From assembly GCA_030998015.1 (NCBI GenBank), contig JARWMV010000016.1:1-64000 (forward strand): DNA of 64,000 nucleotides. Reading direction: 5' to 3'. Both the position numbers and the translations under genes were made by a program. Positions 1 through 11,274 of the stretch are shown piece after piece. Source of the DNA: Ceratorhiza oryzae-sativae (taxonomy: Eukaryota; Basidiomycota; Agaricomycetes; Cantharellales; Ceratobasidiaceae). The number at the start of each line of letters is the position of its first letter. The first letter of the stretch is position 1. The notes beneath the pieces are model-generated. The model was not told where the DNA came from. It ran no database searches and worked only from the letters and a program-made list of their open reading frames with translations.

Positions 1-854
1 GTTTCTGTAGAATGTCTGCTTGCTGTTTACATTAATTTCAAAAATTGGGTAGTACTTTTTGCCCCAAAAGAATAGGCTAATGTCCTTAAAATCCAAGCAC
101 CCCTTCTCAAATTCATCCTGGTATAGTATTGGGATCTCTGTCAGAGCTGATGACTGAACAGTAAAACTAATGCTGGTGAGGTGAAGGCAGATCCAAGGGC
201 TGTAGTGCCAAGGATCAAGACTGCAACATCTAAGAGGGGACATGCAGTGAGGAGGATGGTTGTGATGACATGCAGAGGGGTTTTAGAGGTGCACTTGACC
301 TTAAGAGGTCTGGGCAGAGACTGCTTGGCTTGGTGACATGCAGGTAGAAGGTAGATGATCAACAGGAGGTTGATTTCTGAGGCTTAGGCTCTCAGACTCT
401 CCCTTACATATTCAAAAGCAAGGCAGTACATGTGAAATAGGAAGCCCTATGTAAATCATATGATAATAGGAATGGTGCCATGTCAACAGAATATTCTGGA
501 ACACATCAACAATGGTCAACAACAACAAGGTCATGTGACACAGTCAATTATTCTATGCATATATCTGAATAAATGGGATTTGTCCATAAAGCAGAAAAAT
601 TAAAAATAAATTGTATTAAATTTGGATAAATTTGTGCTCATAGTCTAGGCCATGACAATCTCCTTCAACTTAGTTTGGTCCTGGCAAAGTGGTTCCAGGT
701 AACATTGTCTCAAGGTGTTGTTGTGCAACAACCTCAATTTCTGGTTCAGGTGCAGGAGACAGCATGCCACTAAGTTGGTGGTTAAAAGGGGATGGTGAGG
801 GAGCTAAGGATGAGGCATACTGTTGGCCAATAGACTGCAAGTATAGTGGCTTAG
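1..854 (-). pseudogene. Decayed fragment of a Gypsy leader ORF, interrupted by a solo LTR
   Basis: Read on the minus strand and skipping the LTR at 139-657, one frame gives DQTKLKEIP followed by an aromatic-rich segment. This resembles the third leader ORF of Gypsy B (35324-35602), which has DQTKLKKVE followed by a comparable FEIYRLV...YY stretch. I take it as the 5' leader of a related but diverged Gypsy element, inverted with respect to Gypsy A. No start codon is visible, the fragment runs off the left edge, and its function is unknown. The similarity is read by eye over about 50 residues, so it is moderate evidence only. Confidence 0.4.
139..657 (-). repeat. Solo LTR (519 bp), same family as 3283-3802
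   Basis: On the minus strand it begins TGTCATGGCCTAGAC and ends CTCTGACA, and it is flanked by a perfect 5-bp duplication ATCTC (134-138 and 658-662). It matches, in opposite orientation, the LTR at 3283-3802. No internal sequence of its own element is attached, so it is a solo LTR left by LTR-LTR recombination. Confidence 0.8.
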
Positions 855-2160
855 TGTTACAGGTCAGGGTACACTTGAATATCTAGAGCTTAAGCAAATG
901 TAGATATGTTAGTATACACTAATTGTACTCAATACTTCTTAGACTAGAGTAAGAAGGCTCAAAGTAGTTGCAATGCAATCAAGTAACACTCAAGGTGGTC
1001 TTAATCTTTCACAGTGTAAACTGACTAATTTATAGGTATAAAGAGCAAGACTACTATGGTCAGGTTCCCTTAGATATCTTAAATGTAGTTCAGCCCTAGT
1101 TGCTTGGACTAACTGATACTAATCTTAATACTAGACTTAAGCAATAGCTTATAGGATAGATGGTGGGCTGCCTAATGCATGTACTTCCTCAGCTACAGGT
1201 ACTTAGATTTCCTCTAATAGCTGGTACTCAATGTCACACTCAATCAGGCAATATTGTATCCTTATATATCTATGTATATAAGATACAATGACTCAGACAA
1301 TATATAACTAATATGGTACTTTATTCCTCAGTACTAGTTATATAAGAAATCACACACAGACAAGAGAAATAGAAGAGAAAAGAAACCAATAACTGGTCTG
1401 GGTTGAGTAGAGGAGGGAAGGTGGTCTGGAAGGGCCTCAGAGGAGGTCCTTTTATACCCTGAGGAGGGCATTCCAAAGCCAAATAGATGCATGCATGCCA
1501 GTGCAATCATCAAAAGAAGGTACTGCTATACTTGGGGTACACCCTAGCCCAGTATAGGATAAAAGAGTAAAGACAGGGTGTGGATCAAAGGCATTGATGC
1601 ATCTGAGACCTGCTATTGGCTTGTAGATCATATTACCATAGTATATACATGTAATGAATGGAGGCTACATCTCAGTGAGTCATAAAATGAGTCAGAGAAG
1701 CTTCTGGATCAATTTGGGAAGCTCTCCTGACTCACTGGAGTCATTAGATCTTGATTGATGGTCCAGTGAGATTCTAATGATCTTCAGGCCATTCTGGCGC
1801 AAGGATCCAGTGGGTCGCGACAATCTTTGGGCAGCAGATACCGCCGAAGATTAGCTATCGATAGAGCACAAGATCGCTTTGATAGCGTAAGCGGTTGCCG
1901 AGATATGAGTAGTGCAATGTTGTAATCAATATCTCCTGATAAGAGGAAATATTGCAACCTCTATATCTCTCTGAGTTCTTAAGATAAAATCACAATAAAA
2001 TATGCATTGGAAAGAGGATATTTTGTACTATTTAATGGAACACAAATCGTACAAATTCAGACACATACAAATTCATTTAATTTCAAGAAAATTACAGAGG
2101 CATTGCTTGAGGTTGGGAGAGCAGACTAAAATAATAGAAAAATGTTAGTGATCCATAACA
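855..2160 (-). repeat. Solo LTR (about 1.3 kb), family F
   Basis: This is an inverted, diverged copy of the 1304-bp LTR at 41233-42536. It begins TGTTACAGGTCAGGG and ends GTGATCCATAACA on the plus strand. The flanking 5-mers (CTTAG before, ACCTT after) do not match, so this copy has lost its duplication or is rearranged. It marks the left end of the surviving Gypsy E coding fragment. Confidence 0.75.
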
Positions 2161-3282
2161 ACCTTTGTCATTGCATAAATCATGGACAGACAGATTGGGT
2201 TGCAGCATTGCCTATGGCAGAATTTGCATACAACAATGGGAAGCACTCAGGAGCAAACCATTCGCTGTTCTTTACCTGCTATGGTTACAACCCAGATTTC
2301 ACTGTGTGTCGATGACAACAAGTCAGGTGATGAAGAAAATAGTAAGAAAAGAAAAGAACTTGTATTCCATAAGAGGTCAAGTTCTTGAGGAGTCCTCTGC
2401 AAACTTGACCTGGTTTATATACATGATACAAGCCACATCATAACAAACAAGTCCATACAGTGAGTCATGACCGATAAGAGATAGAAGCAATAGAAGCAAC
2501 TGCAGAACTGCAGAATTTCACATCAGAGTTGAAATACATCTTGGTTATTGGTCTGGAAGATCCCCTGAATCACATGACACAGATATACCATAAAAGGCAA
2601 GTATGTTTTGAAAATGGTCTCATGAAATGTAGTAAATCAAGAAAATATTATAGAGTGGATATATGCATGTCAGTTTGTGACACTGTGGGTAATACCAGAG
2701 AAAGCCAGGTACCTGCTGCTGATCAATATGCTGAAGACCTCAAAGAAATCCATGAAGAGGCCAAAGCAGCTCTAACAATTGCAAACCAAACATACTCCAA
2801 ATATTATAATCAGAAGCATTGTGAAGCCCCCAAGATCAAAGTCAGATCAAAGGTTTTCCTAGATAGCTCAAATATCAAAACCATACACCCTTCTAAAAAA
2901 TTGGATGACAGGTGTTTTGGACCATACAAGGTGCTGGAACAAATTGGGAAACATACTTTCAAATTGGAACTACCTAAATCCATGAAAGTTCACCCTGTAT
3001 TCCACACTTTGCTCCTATTTCCCAAACCAGTGGATGACTATAACCAGCAAACCAGTACCTGTACCACTGGTAGTCACTCTGAGAGAGAAAAAGAATTTGA
3101 GGTGGAAGAAATCCTTGACTCTTGAAAGGTTGGTAGGAGACTGTAATACTATGTCAAGTGGAAGGGCTATGGGCCAGAAGAAAATCTATGGCTACCTAAG
3201 GCTGAACTCAAGAATGCCCCTGAAAGGGTAAAAGAATTCCACCAACTCCATCCCAATGCACTTGGACCTTAATGGGGGGAAG
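2161..3282 (+). pseudogene. Gypsy E: integrase C-terminus and chromodomain remnant
   Basis: Before the nested LTR, one frame contains MAEFAYNNGKHSGANHS, the conserved end of a Ty3/Gypsy integrase core. After it, 2683-3125 continues with the integrase C-terminal region (KKLDDRCFGPYKVLEQIG, then KVHPVFHTLLL). A chromodomain with VKWKGYGPEENLW follows in another frame. The polypurine tract AATGGGGGGAAG lies directly before the LTR at 3283. The fragment lacks gag, protease and RT and carries frameshifts and stops, so it is a truncated, dead copy. It was cut on the left by LTR F and split by a solo LTR of the A/B family. Confidence 0.75.
2307..2682 (-). repeat. Solo LTR of the Gypsy A/B family (376 bp) inside Gypsy E integrase
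   Basis: It begins TGTCGATGACAACAAG and ends GTCAGTTTGTGACA on the plus strand, matching the inverted LTR of Gypsy A and B and their 376-bp length exactly. A perfect 5-bp duplication CTGTG flanks it (2302-2306 and 2683-2687). The integrase sequence resumes immediately after the second copy. Confidence 0.88.
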
Positions 3283-3802
3283 TGTCATGGCCTAGACTAT
3301 GGCACAGATTTTATTATGAATTTTCTATATTTAAAATATCTCTTGCTTCTTCCTTTTCAGACAAATCCTCTTTAATGAGATATATGCATGGAATTACTTA
3401 CATGATCACATGACTTTGTTGTTGTTGATGTTCTGTTTGTACCTTCTGGAATATTCTGTTACATGGCACCATTCTGATATTGTATGATAGTCTCTTGCAC
3501 CATTTGTGTATTTGATATAGCTATTTGTATGAATATATAAGGGAGAGTCTGAGAGCCTTAAGCCTCAGAACTTGACCTCCTGTTGTTCATCCTACTACCT
3601 GTGTGACTCATAGTCCATAGTTCCTGCCCAGTCCTCTTAAGGACAAGTGCATATACTCATAATCCCATGTCTTGTTGCACCACCCTTCCTTGTTGCACAT
3701 CTACCCCTTGACATTGTAACCTAGGTCTCCAGCATTGTTACCCATAGACCTGTCATCATCCTTTAAGGTGTTTGACTTATCTCTTTGGTTGTAGCTCTGA
3801 CA
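3283..3802 (+). repeat. 3' LTR of Gypsy E (520 bp)
   Basis: Starts TGTCATGGCCTAG directly after a polypurine tract and ends GTAGCTCTGACA. It is the same family as the solo LTR at 139-657. The 5' LTR of this copy is missing. Confidence 0.75.
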
Positions 3803-3947
3803 CTATCAATGCATTTTGGCTGTGACCATAGGTATCATGGGGTGTAAAATCCAGGTCAATAATTACTGCACAAGCCCATGAGCATAAGGTTTGGGCATGT
3901 GGCTCACCCTGATCTTTGGCCAGAGCAATGTTGACTGATGCTTCTGT
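3803..3947 (-). pseudogene. C-terminal piece of a broken minus-strand ORF split by Gypsy A
   Basis: The minus-strand frame reads SVNIALAKDQGEPHAQ, continues to GHSQNALIVSELQPKR and stops. Its upstream part lies beyond Gypsy A at 10887-11040. The two pieces abut the TCTGT duplication of Gypsy A, so Gypsy A inserted into this ORF. The sequence faintly resembles DDE transposase-like proteins common in basidiomycetes, but I see no catalytic residues and cannot name it. Confidence 0.35.
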
Positions 3948-4323
3948 TGTCACGAACTGACACGCATACATCCACTCTACAATATTTTCTTGATTTACTA
4001 CATTTTATGAGATCATCTTCAAAACATACTTGCCTTTTATGGTATATCTGTGTCATGTGACTCAGGGAATGTTCTGGACTGGTAACCAAGATGTATTTCA
4101 ACTCTGATGTGAAATTCTGCAGTTCTGCAGTCGCTTCTACTGCTTCTATCTCTTATCTGTCGTGACTCACTGTATGGACTTGTTTGTTATGATGTGGCTC
4201 GTACTATGTATATAAACCAGGTCAAGTTCGCAGAGGACTCCTCAAGAACTTGACCTCTCGTCGAATACAAGTTCTTTCGTTTTCTTACTATTTTCCTCAT
4301 CACCTGACTTGTCGTCGTCGACA
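3948..4323 (+). repeat. Gypsy A 5' LTR
   Basis: Runs from TGTCACGAACTGACACG to GTCGTCGTCGACA. A TATATAAA box lies at 4209-4216, so transcription is expected to start near 4240. That is just where the sequence complementary to the primer-binding site begins (4242-4256). Confidence 0.9.
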
Positions 4324-4325
4324 TC

Positions 4326-4340
4326 AGGTCAAGTTCTTGA
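4326..4340 (+). promoter_or_regulatory. Self-complementary primer-binding site of Gypsy A
   Basis: AGGTCAAGTTCTTGA starts two bases after the LTR. It is the exact 15-base reverse complement of 4242-4256, which lies about 30 bp downstream of the LTR TATA box at the predicted RNA 5' end. This is the arrangement of Tf1-type self-primed reverse transcription, in which the RNA 5' end folds back onto the PBS in place of a tRNA. Confidence 0.7.
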
Positions 4341-4616
4341 CAATCATAAGTCTCAGTGTCGTCTGGGATATGTCTGGAACACTGTTGGCGTCGTCTTGAG
4401 ATAACTCCTTGTTGCCTTCCCCAAATCCTACTCCACCTATCCACAGTCACAAGATATTGTTGCCCTATACGCGCCTCTGTGAAACCTTGCATAGCCAGGT
4501 CCCTCACATGTTGTAACAAGCTTCGGTTCTCTAATCTCTTTTGTCAACAAGAGGTGGGGTCGCTCATTGCCCTTAAGTAGCTGAGCAACGGAGGTCACCT
4601 TCCTATTCCAATAGAC

Positions 4617-5584
4617 TTGGGAAAGGTCTATTTTTCTTTTATCTTGCTCTTGCTCGAGTACGTCTCTGACAGAACGCACGGCCCTCAAGTGGCACAACCT
4701 TTTACAGAAGACCAGTGCTGCTGTCAGTGTGGGTGGTTCGGACACCTGTTGATCCACTGCTTCACCCTTAACTCAGTCAAAAGTATCCTTGAAGAAGCTG
4801 GGCACATTGATTTCAACCAAGTAGTAATCATCAAAGTCTGCCCCCAAAGAGTCGGATGTGCCCAACAAGCCTTTGTCACCGAGCCAGGTGCCCCCAAGTG
4901 CAAAATTTGCCATCGGGCAAACAGAGCCACCTTCCCAGTGCGCTGCCCTTATTGTCCTAAGAAGGACAAGTTCCTTTATTACTACACCATCCCTTGCAAC
5001 CAGCTATAAGCTGGAGAACCTCAGTCAACAGCTTCTTTGTCACCTGTTAAACACTATCGAAAACTTCCAAGACAGGTACCGTTATTACCAGAATAAGTAC
5101 AAAGAAACCCATGAAAAACTTCACAAAGCCAAGGCCCGTTGCGCATACTTAACTGAGCGTTTGCGCGAACACCAGGAGGACTACCTATCCCTCCTCCAAG
5201 ACCATCTCAGACTAGAAGCTATAGTCCAAGAAACAGTTGAACCCCACAAGTACGCCTTCCCCGTCTTCTCAACACTGTCAGACCTTCCTCACCCCACCTT
5301 TCTAAGTGGCACGGGCTTGCCAACTCAGGAAGAAACACCCCTTCCGGCAGCCCAAACCAATCCTCCCCAAGGAAACACTCCTGTGGGATCAAACTAAATT
5401 GAAGAGGGTGGAGTGCCCATATTGTTGCCAAGATACCAAAAGTTGGGACTTGGATGATACCTGGCTAAGGTTTGCAGGGATCAGAAACTTTGAAATTTAT
5501 AGACTTGTGCAGGGGAAAGAAATCCTATATTACCAAAACAATTCCCAATTCCCTGTACTTCCTTACCATCTCCATCGCCTTTAA
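4617..5584 (+). other. Leader ORF remnants of Gypsy A (Zn-motif and coiled-coil segments)
   Basis: Three overlapping ORFs lie between PBS and gag. The first (to 5009) has CQCGWFGHLLIHC and a second CxxC cluster ending CPYC. The second (4858-5397) has a Gln/Glu/Arg-rich stretch likely to form a coiled coil. The third (5306-5584) has CPYCCQ and an aromatic-rich tail. None begins with ATG. All three have counterparts in Gypsy B. I do not know whether they are translated; they could be exons, non-AUG ORFs or passive leader. Confidence 0.5.
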
Positions 5585-5607
5585 AATCTTATCAAACCTT
5601 CTCTGAA

Positions 5608-6996
5608 ATGGCATCACAACCCCCTGCCCCTGCTTGGGCAAATATGTCTGATGGGGAAAAAGTCGTCTATATGCTCCAGTCAATGGACGAACTGCAAGAG
5701 CAAACCAATAATCTCCAAAATGATATTGGGGACGTCGAACACAACAATAAAACCTACACAGACTCACTTGAGGCCAAACTTACCACCAATCAGACAAAAA
5801 TAGATGCAGACGTGGCTGGATTAGCCACCAATGTCAACAATCTAGTGGGGATGTTAGCCATTCTCCAGACCACTATCACGTGTATCGAAGCACAAATCAA
5901 CACTTCCATGGGAGGCTCAGGCGCTGCTCAAGCACTAGCTCCCTCCAGCGCAGCCCAACCACAACCAACAGCACCTGCCCCCTCTGGTGGGTCGACTGCA
6001 AAGGTTAAGATGGCCACCCCTCAGAAGTTTGATGGCACAAAACAAGAAGACGCCATCTCATTCAGAATTGCATGTGCCTGATACATTAATACAAACATGA
6101 GTGGGCACTCGGCTGATCAGGTGGTTGCCTTCATCACCTCCTATCTTGAAGGGTCAGCAGCTGAATGGGTCAACTTGTATGAAGAATTTGAAATTTTAAA
6201 TCCTGGAACTGCGATTCCCTGGCTCCACAATGCCAATCTGTTCTGGCAAGAATTCACTACCTGTTATGGGGACCTGAACCACACCAAAAATAACCACGAC
6301 AAGTGGCGGAAATTGAAACAATCCAAGATGGTTCAGGATTACCTCACCCTATTCAACCTATATTCCACAGGTCTTAACTACAACGATGCCGCCATGCGTG
6401 ATCAGTTCTATGATGGTCTATCGACAGATGTAACAGATAGCATGGTGGCCCAAAACTATGACCCTCGCACCAAAACCTTTGCCCAACTCACTCAGCAAGC
6501 CCTGGAAATTGACTGCCACCTCATCTTGTTTGGTAGCAAACAAACGTCTCATGGGAGTAACAAGCCCAGCAGCAATGCCTCGTCCAGTAGGCTGACCAAT
6601 AACCCCCAAAGCACTCCCCAAAAGGAGAAATTCAAAAGTGGGGAACGGATATATAAGATTAAGGATGGGAGAGCTGTAAAAGGTCAGATTGTGGCCATTG
6701 GGCCCAATGCAAAGGGTTTCACGGTTCCAACTGTCTGCTACGATGGCAGCAATACCAACGTACAAGAATCCTTCAAGGACATAAAGAAGGATAACCATCC
6801 ACCAGCAGCCCCAAAGGCAAAGGATCCAGACGCAATGGATCTGGATAGCACAGGAAAAGGAAAGGGGATGAACACCTGCTATAACTGTGGAGGACGGGGT
6901 CATGTTGCAGCCAAATGCCCCTCAGCTAAGATGTCAGGATACGAGGCAGTGGTTGAGGATGTAGAAACAACCGACAATGAGTTGGTAAAAGAATGA
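5608..6996 (+). pseudogene. Gypsy A gag, one internal stop
   Basis: It starts MASQPPAPAWANMSD, like the 462-residue Gag of Gypsy B. It contains the capsid-like region (with QFYDGLSTDVTDSMVAQNY) and a zinc knuckle CYNCGGRGHVAAKC near the C-terminus. A TGA at 6079-6081 replaces a CGA arginine codon of B. Numerous Arg-to-Cys, Arg-to-His and Glu-to-Lys changes fit CpG decay. The stop overlaps the pol start as ATGA (6993-6996). Gag forms the particle and packages the RNA in intact relatives. Confidence 0.88.
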
Positions 6997-9900
6997 GCTC
7001 AAACCATGCCAGGGAGGCAGTCTTGGGCGCTATGTTACAAAATGCGCATAACAAAAATAAAAATATGGAAATGGAATGTATGTTGTTAGGAAACCAATCA
7101 CAACTACAGTTTTTCTTTCATGCATTCCCTCTGCGCATAACCCCTGAATGCAAGTCTGCATATAACATGAAAAAATTCAATGGATGGGCCATGATCAACT
7201 CAGGGGCCACGTCAGTATTTATACATGAAAATTTGGTTAAGCAATACCATATTCCTACCGTCACCCTAAAAACACCCAAGAAACTGAGAGTAATTGATGG
7301 AAGGGAGATAGACTCAGGGTCTGTGACTCATTACTGCACCTTTGAGTTGTGCATTCAAGAGCACCGAGAAATCCTCAGTGCCTATGTTGTGAACGTTGGC
7401 AAAAATGATTTAGTCCTGGGCATGTCATGGCTCAAATTCCATAACCCCAATATTGATTGGGATGGGAAAGACATGAAGTTCAACTCACCAATATGCCTGA
7501 AGCACTGCATCACAAAACCCCTGCATGTGCAAGCAAATGAACCTAAGGAGCTTCAGTTGGACTCCTTAGACTCCCTCCCAACAAAATATAAAGAATTCCA
7601 GAAAATATTCGCTGAAGAAGACAACGTCCAACCATTACCACCCCATAGGAAGTGGGATATGGAAATAGATTTAAAACTGGATGCCAAGCCAAGGCATGGT
7701 CCCATATATAGCGTGGGTGTCAAGGAAGATGCGGAATTGCGTAAAACCCTGGACCACCAACTGAAAGCAGGGCATATCAGACCCTCAAGGTCACCAATGG
7801 CATCCCCAGTCATATTTGTCAAAAAGAAGAATGGGAAGTTGTGCATGTGCATTGTCTACCAGCAACTAAATGAAATGACTGTCTCTAATGTGTACCCACT
7901 CCCACACATCAATGATATAGTGGAGACTCTGTGTGGGGCAAAGATATTTACCAAGTTTGATCTAAAGTGGGGCTTCAACCTCATATGAATTTGGGAAGGG
8001 GACGAATGGAAAGCAGCTTTTAAAACCAAATATGGGCTGTACGAGCCCTTAGTCATGCAATTTGGTCAAAAGAATGCACCGGGAACCTTCATGGCCATGA
8101 TCCGGGAAGAGTTTCAAGACATCGAGGGCATTTACATTGTGATCTATATGGATGACATACTAATATTCTCCAAAAACCAAGAAGAACATGATGAACATGT
8201 CAGGGAAGTCTTGCGTCGCCTCCAAAAAGCTGGCCTATATTGCGCCCTGGAGAAATGTGTTTTCGATGTCACCAAAGTTGATTACCTAGGAATAGTAGTG
8301 ACTCCCCAGGGGATTAAAGTAGACCCAGCCAAGGTCGAAAAGGCTGTTGAATGGCCAACCCCTACAAACCCAACCAAAGTCCTGGAAGGGTTGGGGTTTG
8401 CAAACTGGTTAAGGCACTTCATAAAAGACTTCTCAAAAATCACAAAATGTCTCTATGAACTTGTCAAGAAGGATGCAAAGTGGGAATGGACAGAAGAAAG
8501 GGATCAGGCGTGGAACCTGCTAAAGCAGAAATTGAAAGAAGCTCCCTTGCTAATTCAGCTGGAACCCAGCAAACCATTTATCTTAGAAACAGACACCTCA
8601 GGCTATGCCACAGGCGCTGTATTATTGCAATACGGAGAAGACGGAATGCTGCACCCAATCTCCTACTATTCCAAAGCAATGGTCCCAGCAGAAAGAAACT
8701 ATGATATTTACAACAAGGAAATGCTGGCGATTATAAAAGCCCTCAAACACTGGCATCACCTACTAGAAGGGGCTGAACACCCAGTAAACATTGTTTGTGA
8801 CCACAAGAATCTGGAATACTGGAAGACAAATCGGCCACTGAATGGCTGAGTTACACGATGGCATGAATTCCTGTCCAGGTTTGAATTCAAGATCCTATAC
8901 ATTGAGGGGGCAAAAAACGGCTGGGCAGACATACTCACTACACTGTCAAGGCACATCCCTAAAGAGGGGGGTGAGAGCCAAGCTCTGCTGGCACAAAACC
9001 AATTTTTAGAGTTAAAATCTCTGCAGTTACAAGCAATCACACCAGACCATGACCTGGAACAACTCATTAGGGATGCTATCCCAGGAGACTAGCACCTGTC
9101 AAAAGTGCTAAAAGCCCTAGATGACAATGAAAAAGTCAAAAACTGGGAATGGGACGAAGGACTTTTACGATACAAGGGCAGAATCTATGTCCCAAACAAC
9201 AAAGAACTTCACAAGCTGATTATAGAAAGCCATCACGACAACCCAGCTGCAGGACACCCAGGACAGTTCAGAACATACGAATTGTTAAACTGCAAATACA
9301 CATGGTCATCAATGAAAAAATCAGTCAACGAATATGTCACACATTGTGAATCCTGTATCAGGAACAAGCACAGCAACCAGGTTCCCCCAGGGCTCCTAAA
9401 CCCAATACCAGCACTGGAAAAACCTTGGGAAGAAATCACCTACGATCTGATCACAGGACTACCCTTGTCAGAAGGGTTTGACACCATATTCACAGTAGTC
9501 GACAGACTAACAAAAATGGTCCACTTTATCCCATGTCAATCAGAGGCCAGTGCCATGGACTGTGCAAACCTGTTCCTAACCTACATATGGAAACTTCATG
9601 GGCTACCATGGAAAACCATTTCAGACCGTGGCCCCAACTTTGCATCCAAGTTCCTAAGGCACCTGTATAAACAGCTAGACATAAAACCCTCTTACTCTAC
9701 AGCATATCACCCACAAACGGACAGCCAGTCAGAAAGGGCTAACCAAGTAGTAGAAGGGTACCTGAGACACTACATATCAGATCAGCGGGATGACTGGGTC
9801 TCACTCTTACCCTTGGCTGAATTTGCCTACAACAATGGTATCAATGCCTCAACCGGCAAATCACCATTTTTTGCAAACTATGGTTTCCACCCAAGGCTGG

Positions 9901-10523
9901 CAGTTGGGGACAAGGAGGGACAAGAATTCCCCCTAGCAGACAATCATGCAGAATGGCTCCAAAAGGGCCATGACAAACTTAGGGCAGCCCTGGAAATAGC
10001 AAACCAGAGGATCAAGGAATACTATGACCAGAAGCATCGGGCTCCTGAAGCTATTAAGGTTGGAGACAAAGTCTGGCTTGATACCAAAAACATACAGACA
10101 CAGCAGGCCTCCAGGAAACTGGCCCACAAAAGAGTTGGACCATTCAGGGTGGTAGCACAACATGGCACACATGCCTACAAATTGGACCTACCGATAACCA
10201 TGAAAATACACCCAGTGTTTCATGTCTCACTCCTGACCAAATATAAAGACGACCCCTATGGCCGTCAGGTTCCCCCACCACCACCTGTGGTAACTCCTGA
10301 AGGGGAAGAAGAGTTCGAAGTGGAACAGATCATAAAGTCACAATACAACAAAAGATCTAATGTCTTCGAATACTATGTCAAGTGGCTTGGCTATGATGAG
10401 CGACAATGGTTAACCTATGACGACCTGGTGAACACACCAGAACTCATTGCTGACTATGTCAAGTTGCACCCAAAGGCACCCCAGGACCCCCGTGCCTTGA
10501 AGGGGGGAAGTGTCACAAACTGA
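6993..10523 (+). pseudogene. Gypsy A pol (protease-RT-RNase H-integrase-chromodomain), multiple stops
   Basis: Colinear with the 1176-residue Pol of Gypsy B. The protease site reads NSGA, so its catalytic Asp is lost. RT retains YMDDILIFS, RNase H retains ETDTSG, the integrase zinc finger and DDE core are recognisable, and the chromodomain VKWLGYDERQW lies near the C-terminus. Stops occur near 7986 (TGA), 8847 (TGA) and 9090 (TAG). The frame ends in the start of the 3' LTR, directly after the polypurine tract. Not functional. Confidence 0.9.
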
Positions 10524-10886
10524 CACGCATACATCCACTCTACAATATTTTCTTGATTTACTACATTTTATGAGATCATCTTCAAAACATACTTGCCTTT
10601 TATGGTATATCTGTGTCATGTGACTCAGGGAATGTTCCGGACTGGTAACCAAGATGTATTTCAACTCTGATGTGAAATTCCACAGTTCCGCAGTCGCTTC
10701 TACTGCTTCTATCTCTTATCTGTTGTGACTCACTGTACGGACTTGTTTGTTATGATGTGGCTTGTACTATGTATATAAACCGGGTCAAGTTCGCAGAGGA
10801 CTCCTCAAGAACTTGACCTCTCGTCGAATACAAGTTCTTTTGTTTTCTTACTATTTTCCTTGTTGCCTGACTTGTCATCGTTGACA
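10511..10886 (+). repeat. Gypsy A 3' LTR
   Basis: 376 bp, beginning TGTCACAAACTGACACG right after the polypurine tract GAAGGGGGGAAG. It differs from the 5' LTR at many positions, mostly CG versus TG or CA. Confidence 0.9.
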
Positions 10887-11040
10887 TCTGTCCAGGATAT
10901 ATTGGGTTTTTTGACATAGGTATGGAAGAGCTCAAGGATGCTTTTCAGATCCTCAAGAGCATGAGGTGCAAGCTGAAGCATGGTCTGAGTTGCCCCCAAT
11001 TTCTTTTTCAGGTTGATGTGTTCTTCCAGCAATGGTATGA
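10887..11040 (-). pseudogene. N-terminal piece of the minus-strand ORF split by Gypsy A
   Basis: The minus-strand frame gives LEEHINLKKKLGATQTML and runs up to KKPNISWTD at the Gypsy A junction, continuing at 3803-3947. It looks like part of a helical protein of unknown function. From 11041 to 11274 I see nothing recognisable. Confidence 0.3.
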
Positions 11041-11274
11041 TTTGTTAAATGATTGACCAAAGTGGAGGCTGGTATAGACTAAAGTGTGGTACAGGAAGAG
11101 TAAAAGTGGGGTTGAAAAATGAAGTGGCCATTCCCAAGTCAGAGCCTGAGGAAGCTGGGGTTCTAGATTGGTGGTGTGATAATGCTTGTGTGTTTTTGAC
11201 CTAAGTTACCTTAGATATATGCACTTGGAATACACCAGAGTTGTACTTACTGAGTGGCAAGGCTGGGCATACAC

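Larger units (their letters stand above)
3948..10886 (+). mobile_element. Gypsy A: full-length, decayed chromodomain Ty3/Gypsy retrotransposon
   Basis: Two 376-bp LTRs (3948-4323 and 10511-10886) flank leader, gag and pol, and a 5-bp TSD TCTGT surrounds the element (3943-3947 and 10887-10891). It is a close relative of the intact Gypsy B. The gag has one stop and pol at least three (near 7986, 8847 and 9090). Three of these four stops are CGA-to-TGA relative to B, and many other differences are CpG to TpG or CpA. The protease motif DSGA is NSGA. The two LTRs differ at many positions, so it is older than B and cannot act autonomously. Confidence 0.93.
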
